Positions 1 through 8,939 of a stretch of 64,000 nucleotides of DNA are shown here, piece after piece. The notes beneath the pieces are model-generated. The model ran no database searches and was not told where the DNA came from. It saw nothing but the letters and a program-made list of their open reading frames with translations. The stretch's first letter is position 1; each line of letters opens with the position of its first letter. Origin of the DNA: Caprella mutica (taxonomy: Eukaryota; Arthropoda; Malacostraca; Amphipoda; Caprellidae); assembly GCA_947561585.1 (NCBI GenBank), contig CANNZV010002365.1, forward strand, positions 37,611 to 101,610, in the 5' to 3' direction. The translations under genes and the position numbers were made by a program.

Positions 1-552
1 TTAAATTTTTCCTCTCATGTCACCTATATTACGTCTAAATTATCTAGAACTACTGGTATATTCTACAGGATTAGTAAATTTGTTCCAACTAAAATCCTTA
101 TAGGTCTCTATTATGCATTAATATATCCATATCTAATATATGCTATAAATATATGGGGATGTTCCCCACATGTACATTTATCTCCTCTTATTTTAATTCA
201 GAAAAAATTGATAAGAATTGTCACTGGTTCTAATTATTTAGCCCACACTAAACCACTATTTTATAATACTAAGATTCTGACAGTGCAAGATATTTACAAG
301 TTTTCTTTAGGTATCTCTATGTTTAAGAAGCATAGTTCTAATAGTTTAGCTCTTCCTAACCATGAGTATAACACTCGCAATAGACTAAATCCACTTCCTT
401 CCTATCATAGGCTCACAACTAGTCAAAATTCCTTTTCATATCAAGGTCCATCTAACTGGAATACTATTCCTCTAGATATTAGAAATAGCTCTTCCTTATT
501 CATTTTTAAAAAGAAATATAAACAATACCTTTTGGACTTTTATTTATTGTAG
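1..552 (+). CDS. Non-LTR retrotransposon reverse transcriptase, C-terminal part (5' end outside window)
   Basis: The frame is open from the first base and ends at TAG 550-552, giving about 183 residues; the N-terminal part lies upstream of the window. What is seen: a hydrophobic block LIYPYLIYAINIWG (about residues 40-53), typical of the region just after the reverse transcriptase palm in jockey/CR1-like elements, and a C-terminal GPSNWNTIPLDIR stretch followed by a Lys/Tyr-rich tail, the usual end of such ORF2 proteins. The active-site YxDD lies outside the window. In the family the protein copies element RNA onto nicked chromosomal DNA. No frameshift is visible here. It is a different subfamily from the reverse transcriptase fragments near 22 kb and 50 kb, whose tail sequence differs. 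Confidence 0.8.
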   Translation, partial: LNFSSHVTYITSKLSRTTGIFYRISKFVPTKILIGLYYALIYPYLIYAINIWGCSPHVHLSPLILIQKKLIRIVTGSNYLAHTKPLFYNTKILTVQDIYKFSLGISMFKKHSSNSLALPNHEYNTRNRLNPLPSYHRLTTSQNSFSYQGPSNWNTIPLDIRNSSSLFIFKKKYKQYLLDFYLL

Positions 553-806
553 TATGCTAGGAATCATTATTTTTTTTTCTCTTTTCTCACTTCTGTTCTT
601 TTTTATGTCTTTTTTTTAATGTTCTCATATTATATCATATTATATTCGAATGCTTTAATTAGATAGTGCCTAAAAAGTTTAGTTACTTTTGTAACTAATA
701 CTTCGTATAGGCTTGGAATAATAATGTAGTGAATGTTTGTTGTTTTTATGTAAATTTGATGTGTTTTTTTTTTTCAATAAAGATTATTGTTATTATTATT
801 ATTATT
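1..806 (+). mobile_element. 3' end of a non-LTR retrotransposon with (ATT)n-type tail
   Basis: The coding end is followed by a 250-bp AT-rich 3' UTR, an AATAAA at 776-781 and a short TTA/ATT microsatellite at about 784-806, after which sequence shared with other repeats of the window begins. A simple-repeat tail instead of poly(A) is known for several non-LTR clades. The 5' end is outside the window, so full length and target duplication cannot be judged. No copy of this element is seen in C2. Confidence 0.7.
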
Positions 807-819
807 AAATGGGGAAGAC

Positions 820-1380
820 CCCATATTAAAGAAGTGCAGTGATAAGTTTTTTTATTTGAAATTAAATTTCCTTAATCTATAACCAATAAAAATAATTCAG
901 CATAGTTATCTCAAAAAAAATACCTCACACGCTTCCACCTTTCTCTATTTACCTTCTTTTTATTATACAATATCTGCCGCAGAGTATATTTAGGTAACTT
1001 GCTCAATCACCCATTAACAGATTTACTCCATTATGTGCTCAGATTTACAGAACACACACCATTCACTCCATTGTTGTCCCATTGATAAATTGGGAAAGTG
1101 GAAAGAAGGGAAGAAAGATAAACTTTTCACAATTACACGTGTGAGGTGTCAACAATAATTTAACCTTATATTACCATCGATGAAAATTAGCAGAAAAATA
1201 TAATAGACTTAGGGTAACTTCTCACTGCAGTTACCCTAAACTTTGTGACAGAAAAATAAACCTCGCATGCATCTCTAACGAACAAATGCGAGTATTGAAA
1301 TCTTTTTGCAGTTCTTTGCAGTGAAAATGCACTCATGTTTTCAAAGAGAGTTGCATGCAGTTCGAATACTAGTCTGTGTT
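820..1380 (-). repeat. P-family repeat fragment, right-arm orientation
   Basis: The sequence matches 23485-24050 and 51412-51975 in the same orientation and the reverse complement of about 10410-10965 and 38050-38600. It stops abruptly after CTAGTCTGTG at about 1373, where the other copies continue with ATTGGCTGACTGG. The natural reading is that it is the right end of a further unit upstream, fused by deletion to the start of C1. No coding sequence was found. Confidence 0.75.
1209..1239. other. Perfect hairpin inside the P repeat
   Basis: TTAGGGTAACT (1209-1219) and AGTTACCCTAA (1229-1239) form an 11-bp perfect stem with a 9-nt loop. The hairpin is present in the other long P copies (about 10540-10576, 23877-23908, 38183-38214, 51805-51836). 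The copy near 10570 has one C-to-G change that breaks the stem; the others are intact. Confidence 0.7.
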
Positions 1381-2196
1381 TTTTCATTTTAGCCCCACCT
1401 TCATAGTTGCATACCTCAACCACATTACACTTCCATTAGAATTTCTGACTACATTATAGACTGAAAATACAGCAAAAAGTTTTGTGATGTACATATTCAG
1501 ATTTATTTCCACTTCACTTTCAAACTTTGTCATCGTTTTTTCTTGGCATAACTTCTATGAAGTCTCGTATAGAGGCTTAGTTAAGCAATAGCTCTTTTCC
1601 TTCATAATAATTTTGTCTCAGCTGTTATTTTCAAATTGTCCCAAGCAATATTATTTTTTCTTTTAGCCCAATCTGTAATTATTTATATTTAATTATTAAT
1701 TTATTAGTTTATCTTTTAATTTCCTCACATGATTTCTGCGTTAATTCCCTTAATTGGTGACAGAGCAAAGATAGGTAACTTAGATTTATAGAGATGAGAG
1801 ATTGCTATGGTAAAATGAAAGTTTGTTTCGCAGTTTATATTTGTATAAGCTAATTCAAATCCTTCCTTCTTTAATGAGAATTTAACAATTAAATAATGAT
1901 TTAAATGTTTCAAGAGTGTCTTTGTATCCGTTTTGGTGTCTCGCCTTCTAGCATTTTAAATTATCACTCTTCCATCTCAGCAACAATTGAAGAGTACCTT
2001 AACCCTTTAATGGCATGTGTCAATCTTAATTATGATCACGCAAAACTATTCATATTATAAAACTCTGTCATTTTAAATTGAACAATATTCCCGTTCGAAA
2101 CTTGTCATGGATATATTAAATATAACGTACACTATACATGTTTATGCAATCATTCATGATCATTTTCTTTTAGGTTATAGGGTTTGGCAGCATTAA

Positions 2197-2944
2197 TTTG
2201 ATTACCTAAAATTTTTGGCATCCTTGCAAAACTTTCTCGGTAAGAAGGTAAGACCATTTAAACAGGTATTTAAGTGGATTATTAAATACGTATCGAAGAA
2301 TGTAGGAAATGAAGGATTAGTCTTTACAATAGGCAATAGCAAATATTTATATTATTGCAATTTGAAAATTGCATGGTCATATGATCACAACCGTTTATTC
2401 AGTTTCATCAAAATCGGAGATCTAAAGTTTTATCTCGTCATTGAATGGTTAAGTCTGCCATCACTTTCACAGGAATTACAATCAGTGGAAAGATTGCCAA
2501 TGTCCAATCGTGCATTAGTTTGTTACGATTGGTGCAATTATTCAAAAGATACTTTGAGACCATTCAATATATTTAATAAATTCATCTCCCAAGAAAAAGT
2601 ATTCAATAAAATTGAGTTATTCTTCCTAGGAAAAAGTAAAACTTATTTCATGGGATAAATATATTTGTTTTCAAACTCCTATTATAGGAAAAGAAAATGA
2701 GGAATATCTAAATATCCTTGTGGGTGCGCACATAAGGGAGCCGAGTTATGAAGCCATGCTTCATAAACTAAAACCATATCAACGACTGTTTTTACTGGCA
2801 ACAAACTTAATTCCGGAAATTCAGTACGGACTGACAGTAATGAAGACTTAGCTTTCTCGACTTGGCAAGCAGATACGAGAAGCTGCAAACTTGTCAGCTA
2901 AACTGACCGTATATAATATTTTTTGGGCTGCAATCGACAGATAG
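2197..2944 (+). pseudogene. Decayed protein-coding fragment of unknown family (C1 copy)
   Basis: I do not recognise this protein. A frame open from 2197 to 2658 (about 153 codons, no clear ATG) carries on in the next frame from about 2630 to a TAG at 2849-2851, then reads on in that frame to 2944. Composition is protein-like throughout: amphipathic Lys/Phe/Leu-rich start (FLGKKVRPFKQ), an aromatic middle (CYDWCNYSK), then AHIREPSYEAML and, after the stop, IREAANLSAKL. One frameshift and one in-frame stop make it non-functional as a single frame. A pyrimidine-rich TTTTCTTTTAG at 2163-2173 could be an old 3' splice site. Both defects are shared with the C2 copy, so decay came before the duplication. 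An endogenous viral or transposon origin is possible but unsupported. Confidence 0.5.
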
Positions 2945-3249
2945 TGCAGATCGGCCGATGACGCATGACTTGTAAACCTGGTATCGAATAAAAAAATTAT
3001 CTTTAATATTACACATCATATTGTGTTGTTCTATCAAATTTATACCTACATACGATTCTACCTCTATGATATTTGCAATGTTCTGATTGATGAAGTGAAT
3101 ATCATTTATAAACGATTGACAATATGAAAAAAATCCTTCTTATGGAAGTTCTCATCCATGCGCTGTTCTATTGTGATATTTCTCTATCTACACCCCAAAA
3201 AGGTAATTTGACACAATTATCCCAACAAAAACCGCACATGCTTCAACTT

Positions 3250-3425
3250 TTTTGTCCTTTTTTATTATTAGGAATACAATATCTGCCGCGGAGTATATTT
3301 AGGTAACTCATTCAATAACATATTAACAGATTTACTCCATTATGTGTTAACATTTACAGAATACACACCATTCACTCTATTGTTGTCCCATTGGTTAATT
3401 GGAAATACTGGGAAGGAGTGATAAA
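3250..3425 (-). repeat. Short P-family fragment
   Basis: Contains the P landmarks in order: ACAATATCTGCCGCGGAG, AGATTTACTCCATTATG, CACCATTCACTCTATTGTTG. It matches 955-1100 and is repeated at 29812-29988 in C2 and 58256-58431 in C4. The open frame covering it is a chance frame. Confidence 0.7.
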
Positions 3426-3787
3426 AAAGATAAACTTTTTGTATAAAAATATTTTCTAACTGAATGCTTTTTGTCTATAACTTTTAAGAACATTTTGGAA
3501 GCTACCATTCATTCTTAAAATTTACTTTAAATCTCTGATAAAAACTAGCCAAATTATTAATGAAACACAGAAGAAGATTTAATAACAATCCTACAGTTTC
3601 CCGGAAATCTTTATTTAAATTTCGACTGATCAAAAATTTCATCCTGATTGGTGTATTTAATTGGAGGGGAGGGGCATAGAATGCAGTTGGTGAAAGTTTT
3701 TCCTCCCGAACTGAAGAGCAAGGCAGTCAACATTTCTGTAAGAGAGAGATGAGAGGTGGAGAAAGTGATGAGATTGTGTGGAGACTT
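3426..3787. other. No feature seen
   Basis: AT-rich stretch between a P fragment and the satellite relic. It is repeated at 29988-30349 and 58432-58793. No coding, RNA or repeat signal of its own. Confidence 0.5.
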
Positions 3788-3823
3788 GAATGCAGCTGGT
3801 GAAATTGTGACTGCATTCGAATC
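3788..3823 (-). repeat. Relic of the 58-bp satellite (less than one unit)
   Basis: GCAGCTGGTGAAATTGTGAC and the following ATTCGAA match the reverse strand of the 58-bp unit. At this place C2 holds about 13 units and C4 about 21. C1 then jumps straight to sequence inside the hAT-like element, so the array and about 240 bp of that element's left end are missing here. Confidence 0.75.
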
Positions 3824-4631
3824 ATGCGAACAACTGATATTCGAACAATGATTCACAGTACGACCAACTGATGGTAAAATAATGCTACGCAATGTGGCCA
3901 TTTGATATTTGACAAAGCTGTCTAATACGATCAACCGTCGTACGCTTCTATGCAGATGTGTTTTTTGGCGATAAAATGCCTAATGGGTTTCACTTTATAG
4001 TTTGCCTTGAAAATTTCAGAAAATATTCATCTACATTGAAAATAACATTTTAAAAAAGTAAATTAATTCAAAATTATTTCAGATATTAAAACCATTTTAC
4101 CAAAAGTTACCCATCTTCAGTGTACCAATGTATTGTGAATCACACTAAAAATGTACAAATAAATGTTTTAAATTATTCTATTGGATTTTTATAACAGTAG
4201 CTTCCATGGGTAGTTTACAGTAAATTATTAATTTAAGGGGAATCTTTCCTAAAAAAAAGTTTATTAATCAATATATTAATTTCAAATTTTCAGCGTTAAT
4301 GTACCTATTTAGATAGTGATTTTTTTCCAATTTTGTCTCCTACTTACTTTCTAAAGGCATCCACTCTTACAATTTTGAGCTAGAGACATAGGGGCTGTTT
4401 CATCTTGTTCAAAATTTAGTGAATATAGTTTCCTACAAAATTACACAACGGTTCATTTCCGAATTCGCCTTAGAAAATTGTCTAAATTTTCTGATTTTAA
4501 CCAATTTTTTTTTGAACAAAATGTTAAACAAAATGTGTTTTGAGCTCTAAAATTTTAACAAGTTTTCCGGGAGACTATAAAGCGTCATTACATATATGCA
4601 ATAAAAAAATACATTTTTTGTATAAAGTGTA

Positions 4632-4802
4632 GTTTAAGGACCCCAAATTTTCAAACTATACTCCAAGTGTATAGTTTAAGGACCCCAGTGTTAACCCAAG
4701 TGTAGTTTAAGGACCCCAGTGTTAACCCAAGTGTAATTTAAGGACCCCAGTGTTAACCCAAGTGTAGTTTAAGGACCCCAGTGTTAACCCAAGTGTAGTT
4801 TA
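4632..4802 (+). repeat. 31-bp minisatellite, left part (C1)
   Basis: Unit: TTAAGGACCCCAGTGTTAAC followed by CCAAGTGTAGT. About four to five units, the first two degenerate. The array is interrupted at 4803 by N1 and N2 and resumes at 6503. Related short pieces at about 6885-6975 end in an inverted unit (GACCCCAGATTGAGCTGGGG), so the array flanks the Tc1-like remnant on one side in both orientations. Confidence 0.85.
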
Positions 4803-5374
4803 AAGGGGCAGTTCAGTCAATTTTTGTTTTCATAATATTGATGTTGAACGATCACTTAGTAAGAATAAAGCATTCTTGTAGAATTAAACGGTTGAAAAAA
4901 ATATAATAAGCGATATATACCATATTTTATAAATTCGATTTAGTTCCTGCGTCCTCCTACAGATGGCGCCGCCACTCTGTACTATTTGTTTACATTTTAC
5001 AGCTGATAACATGTAAAAAAAATTCTATCAACAGTCTTAACAGGTAATTTATGAAGAGATGGTTTTCTTTTCAAAACTAAATCTAATTATCTCGAAGGAC
5101 AGTTTTCAATTCACAAATTCTTTTCACCATTTTCAAACATATGATGACAGATTCAAGATTCAAGTCTGGGACTGGTTATCATTTGTTTACGTACCTACTA
5201 CAATGATTAGTTTATCGGTCCACCACAGTCCACAGATGGCGCCACTAATTTACAATATACTTTTTAAATTAACATTTCTAAAATCAACGAATATTCTTAT
5301 GTTACATCAATAAATATACTAAATCGATTTAGGACCAATTTGGCCATAGTTTGATTTTGACTGAACTTCCCCTT
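4803..5374. mobile_element. N1: 572-bp MITE with TIRs and TA target duplication (C1)
   Basis: Ends are AAGGGGCAGTTCAGTCAA and, reverse complemented, AAGGGGAAGTTCAGTCAA. TA precedes the left end (4801-4802) and follows the right end (5375-5376). A TA duplication with short TIRs fits a Tc1/mariner-type MITE. It carries two ACAGATGGCGCC motifs. The 84-codon frame inside is conserved with C2 but has no recognisable domain and I treat it as chance. C3 and C4 have an uninterrupted 31-bp array at this place, that is, the empty state. Confidence 0.8.
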
Positions 5375-5376
5375 TA

Positions 5377-6502
5377 GGGCTAATCCACACCATCGCTCCG
5401 GTCACGCTCCAGTCACGGTCCGGTCCAATATTCTTTAATGCATTTCACGTAGAGCATCCACACTGGCAGTGTCGGTCAGGTCACGCTCCAGTCACGCTCC
5501 GGTCACGATCCAATCCAAAGATATTTTGACTGGAGCGTGATCGGAGCGTCACTGCCAGTGTGGATTAGCAACGCTCCAGTCACAGTCCAGTTTTATTATT
5601 TGCGTGCTTTTTCTTGAATTTTACAATACATATATATGTCACGCGCATTTGACTGATCTGAAATATCGACAGATTTCGCTGCGCAATCTATTAATCAATC
5701 GTTATTGCAGCCATCGACCGATGGCGCAACCATCTATCGATTGTTGCGCGTTCGAATGATAAGATTATTTAAGCTTATGCATCTAATTGGCAAATTTTAT
5801 CGCATATATCGATCAATAGCGCACCTATCAATCGATTTCTGCGCGTTCGAATGATAGGTATTTATTTAGTTTATGCCTTTAAGTGTCTTGTTTTTAATGG
5901 GAAGATATTGTCTTTTTAAATAAAAAAATTGTTATATTTCATAGAGTAACCATCAATCGATCGATGATTACCCTATGAAATGTAACAATTAGAAATAAAA
6001 ATTATAGAAATCCACATCAATCGAACGCGCAACAATCGTTTGTTGGTATCCCTATTGAATATACCATTTAGTAGATGCCTAAACTAAATACATTCTTTAT
6101 CATTCGAACGTGCAGCAATCAATCGTTGGTTGCGCTATCGGTCGATGACTGCGCTAACGATAGATCAACAAATTATGAAGCGAAATCAGTCGATATTGCT
6201 GCGTAAAGAATAGAAAAATTTAGTTTTGTCATCTATTAGATGAGGATACAACGTGTAGATATCCTTTACACTTCCTGTCTTTTAGCATAGGATGAACTCA
6301 AAATTTCTACTTTTTTGTTTTCTCTCATCCTGTTCACCATCAATTGAGTGCAATGATAATCAGTGCAAAATCAGATCATACGGAAGGGACGGGAGCGAGA
6401 GCGGACCGTGACCGGACTGAACATGTGTATGCGCAAGGATGAGACCGGACCGTGACTGGAGCGAGAGCGGAGCGTGACCGGAGCGATGGTGTGGATCAGC
6501 CC
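5377..6502. mobile_element. N2: 1.13-kb foldback-type element, PIF/Harbinger-like (C1)
   Basis: Starts GGGCTAATCCACACCATCGC and ends with the near-perfect reverse complement (GATGGTGTGGATCAGCCC), flanked by TTA on both sides (5374-5376 and 6503-6505). A 3-bp TTA duplication with GGGC-type ends fits non-autonomous PIF/Harbinger elements. The interior is a long imperfect palindrome: CGCTCC/GTCACG-rich ends, repeated GCGCAACAATCG/TGCGCGTTCGAATGAT blocks, and a central palindrome around ATCGATCGAT (about 5935-5985). A second inverted pair, ATCCACACTGGCAGTG and CACTGCCAGTGTGGAT, lies at about 5456-5565. No coding sequence. Confidence 0.8.
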
Positions 6503-7214
6503 TTAAGGACCCCAGTGTTAACCAAAGTGTAGTTTAAGGAACCCAGTGATTTTTTGAATGTATCTATGATACGGCGTTCTGCATGTCTTGACTGCAATCA
6601 AATCGAAATAATTTTTCTAGTACGGTGTTCAGAGCAACAAAAAAATGGACAGAGCAACATTCTAAACCGAAATTCTACCTCTACTTGGTGAAGATCCACT
6701 ACCGGCCATTGAATGGATGAAGCTAAGACAACTATCTAATTAAAATAATAGCTATATTGGGAAATAATAACAAAATGTTACCCAATATAAGGAAATCGTA
6801 ACTATCATATGCATATATAATAATCATTTTAATGAAATAAAATCATTATAGGGAAATAAAATCATATATAAAAAAGGATACTTTAAGGGCCCCAAATTTT
6901 CAAAGTATACCTGTAGTGTAGTTGAAGGACCCCAGTGTTAACCAAAGTGTAGTTTAAAGACCCCAGATTGAGCTGGGGTCCTTAAACTACACTTGATCCC
7001 ATTTTTTTATATTTTAGGGAAAGAGTCCTCTTTATCAAAAATGATGAATATTGTTAATAACAAATAATAAAATCAAGTTATTATCCAGTATGATTACCCT
7101 CTTTTTCACCACTTTCAAAAGACACTTATCCATCAAATCTGTCAATTTCTGAATTATATCAGACGTTATCGTCTTATAAGAGTCTTCAGTTTCATTAGAG
7201 ATGATCTTAAGACA
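6503..7214. other. Resumed 31-bp repeat and non-coding spacer next to Tc1 remnant
   Basis: Holds about two degenerate 31-bp units after N2, a spacer shared with all four copies (CTACCTCTACTTGGTGAAG), more 31-bp pieces ending in an inverted unit at about 6960-7000, then AT-rich DNA leading to the transposase relic. Nothing else recognised. Confidence 0.6.
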
Positions 7215-7900
7215 ACTGACGTCTTCCTCAATTACACATTTTGCTTCAGGATGGACCGAAAGTTTTCAATTAGGTTTAAATATGGAGATAAATCGACTGG
7301 GCCATCTATAAATTTGTCATCGAAGAATTTATAATTTATCAGGAAATTCACATTTGCCTTTGCAGAGTGAGGAGGTTGCCATGCATGAAAATTACCTTCC
7401 TTTTTAATGCAGCAGATTTCCTTTTCAGCTAGTGGACAAATCCACCTTTCAAAAAGTTAATATAATTGCCAAAAATTATTTTCACTACTGAAATCTTTGA
7501 AGATCCCAGCCCCAAAATTACCTCCGTCAATTGTTGGGTGTGATAATTTTCGTTATGGAAGTGGTGAGCCACGAGTGAGCCTTGTTTTAGCCAAACCATC
7601 GACGACGTCGAGATCGTGGCACGAATTTTGTCTATGAAGAGTATTATTTTGTAATCAGTTTTAAGATACTTCTCCGCCCATAGCAACCTTGTTTTCTTAT
7701 GAGTGTCATTCGAAAGAGAGAGGCGATTAATTTCATTATTCTACAGTGGGTGGTTTTTAAGAAGTTTTCCACACCGACACTCTTAAAATCTGTGTTTCTG
7801 GTTTCCAATGTGACTCATGAGTTATCTCTTGATAAAGGACAATTTATGACTCGTAGAAACTTTATATTTGCCATTATCATTGAGAGTAATCTTTTTTAGG
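7215..7900 (-). pseudogene. Tc1-like transposase remnant (C1)
   Basis: On the minus strand the frame 7686-7429 reads LLWAEKYLKTDYKIILFIDK..., matching the Tc1 pattern before the first catalytic Asp (usual form VLFSDE), followed by VWLKQGSLVAHH. Downstream in another frame come HSAKANVNFLINYKFFDD and DLSPYLNLIENF, the equivalents of the DNAP...SPDLNPIEN region around the second and third acidic residues. Reading towards 7900, pieces of the N-terminal part remain but are broken. The SPD motif reads SPY and the frame is shifted by a single-base loss near 7372 compared with C2. The gene is dead. Confidence 0.75.
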
Positions 7901-8156
7901 GATTGGCAATAAATTTCTTCATTGTTCGTAGCCGTAAATATAATAAATTCAACTTTTTACAGCATTTATGATGATTTTTCGAAGAATAGCGCTGTAGCGC
8001 TGCCGCTACATTTTCCTGTAGCGGCAGCTGCTTTTCAAAGGAGCGCTGTCCACCTCTGGGAACATGCATTCAAATTTTTGGCGATTTGATAAAAACAATA
8101 TTGGATCGAAGCTAAAAATGAATCTGAACATGCATTTCTTGAAAGTTCTTTTGCTG

Positions 8157-8372
8157 TAATGCAGTCAGAATTTCCATCGAATTCCATGCAGTGTAATGTG
8201 ATTGGAGGAATTATGAAGGCGGAGCTAAAATGAATCTGAACTTGCACTCCAAATGCACTTCTGGAAAAGTTTCTGCTCTATTTTGAGTCTGTAATGCAGT
8301 CAGAATTTCTATTGCATCCCATGCACTGTAATGTGATTGGAGGAATTATGAAGGCGGAGCTAAAATTTTCTT
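8157..8372 (+). repeat. R-family dimer of 135-bp units
   Basis: Two direct copies with period 135 bp, each with TGTAATGCAGTCAGAATTTC, then TGTAATGTGATTGGAGGAAT and AAGGCGGAGCTAAAA. The same dimer occurs at 11350-11565, 35799-36014, 38988-39200 and, reversed, at 54160-54390; single reversed units lie at about 13450-13560 and 26410-26660. Short open frames in it are chance. Confidence 0.8.
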
Positions 8373-8482
8373 CGCACAGTAAGTCATTTTACACCAACCA
8401 GAATGAACTTCACATTCCTCTTCTACATTTCAAACTTATTTTTATTGAACCCAAAAAAATCCAGAGCATTATTACACATTAG

Positions 8483-8661
8483 CAGGGCTGGGACAATATG
8501 ACCTAAAAACTATAGATCCCGAAAATATCATAGACGAAACTAAATGAAATGATATCGAATACTATATACCGCTGGTGTAGAACCATTCAATACTCTTTAA
8601 TTCTCTCCGTCAATAATATTTTTGGGATCTATAGTTTTTAGGTCATATTGTCCCAGCCCTG
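8483..8661. mobile_element. 179-bp hAT-type MITE (C1)
   Basis: Perfect TIRs start CAGGGCTGGGACAATATGAC and run over 40 bp inward; the 8-bp target duplication CACATTAG is at 8475-8482 and 8662-8669. CAGGGCTGGG ends plus an 8-bp duplication are hAT hallmarks. Identical-length copies sit at the matching site of C2 and C3. Related R sites at about 12954-12970, 26344-26352 and 40558-40574 lack it. Confidence 0.9.
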
Positions 8662-8669
8662 CACATTAG

Positions 8670-8939
8670 TAATGAATATCTGTAAGTGTGTTGGAGAGAC
8701 GCAAAAAACTCTGTCCATATACTACCTGGTTTTTCTACCTGCTGTGGGTGATACACTAGTGACTACAGGGTTCAGATGTCGTGCAAATGATGGCTAATTT
8801 GGTACTAAAGCTGAACATTATTATGTACCACTATGTATTAATAAAACAATTATAAAGTAATATATTTTTATGTTGTGATAATCGTTAAATTAATACATTT
8901 ATTCGATGCATGTAATATGTATCCAGTCATTCTTTCGAA
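8670..8939 (+). repeat. R-family downstream module
   Basis: Carries AATGAATATCTGTAAGTGTG and TTCTACCTGCTGTGGGTGAT, sequences that recur after each R dimer (about 12965-13050, 36310-36400, 40575-40650, reversed at 26255-26340 and 53780-53865). No coding signal. Confidence 0.6.

Larger units (their letters stand above)
3826..8058. mobile_element. hAT-like non-autonomous element, left end deleted (C1)
   Basis: The right terminus reads ...AGCGCTGTCCACCTCTG and is followed by GGAACATG (8059-8066), the same 8 bp that precede the left terminus in C4. The complete copy in C2 starts with CAGAGGTAGGCACAGCG. An 8-bp target duplication with CAGAGGT-type ends is the hAT signature. Here the left terminus is lost by the deletion at about 3823. 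Near the right end are GC-rich subterminal repeats (GTAGCGGCAGC and GCGCTGTAGCGCTGCCGC). No hAT transposase was found inside; the load is a 31-bp minisatellite, N1, N2 and a dead Tc1-like gene. Stretch 3826-4630 holds nothing I can name. Confidence 0.75.

Noticed and set aside
3124..3306. 60-codon frame conserved in three copies
   Set aside because: It covers a P-repeat fragment, and the changes between copies include several replacements.
5059..5313. 84-codon frame conserved in C1 and C2
   Set aside because: It lies inside the MITE N1; identity only reflects the recent duplication and there is no recognisable domain.
8035..8247. Minus-strand 70-codon frame across the hAT right end
   Set aside because: It spans the transposon terminus, the target duplication and an R unit, so it cannot be a real gene.
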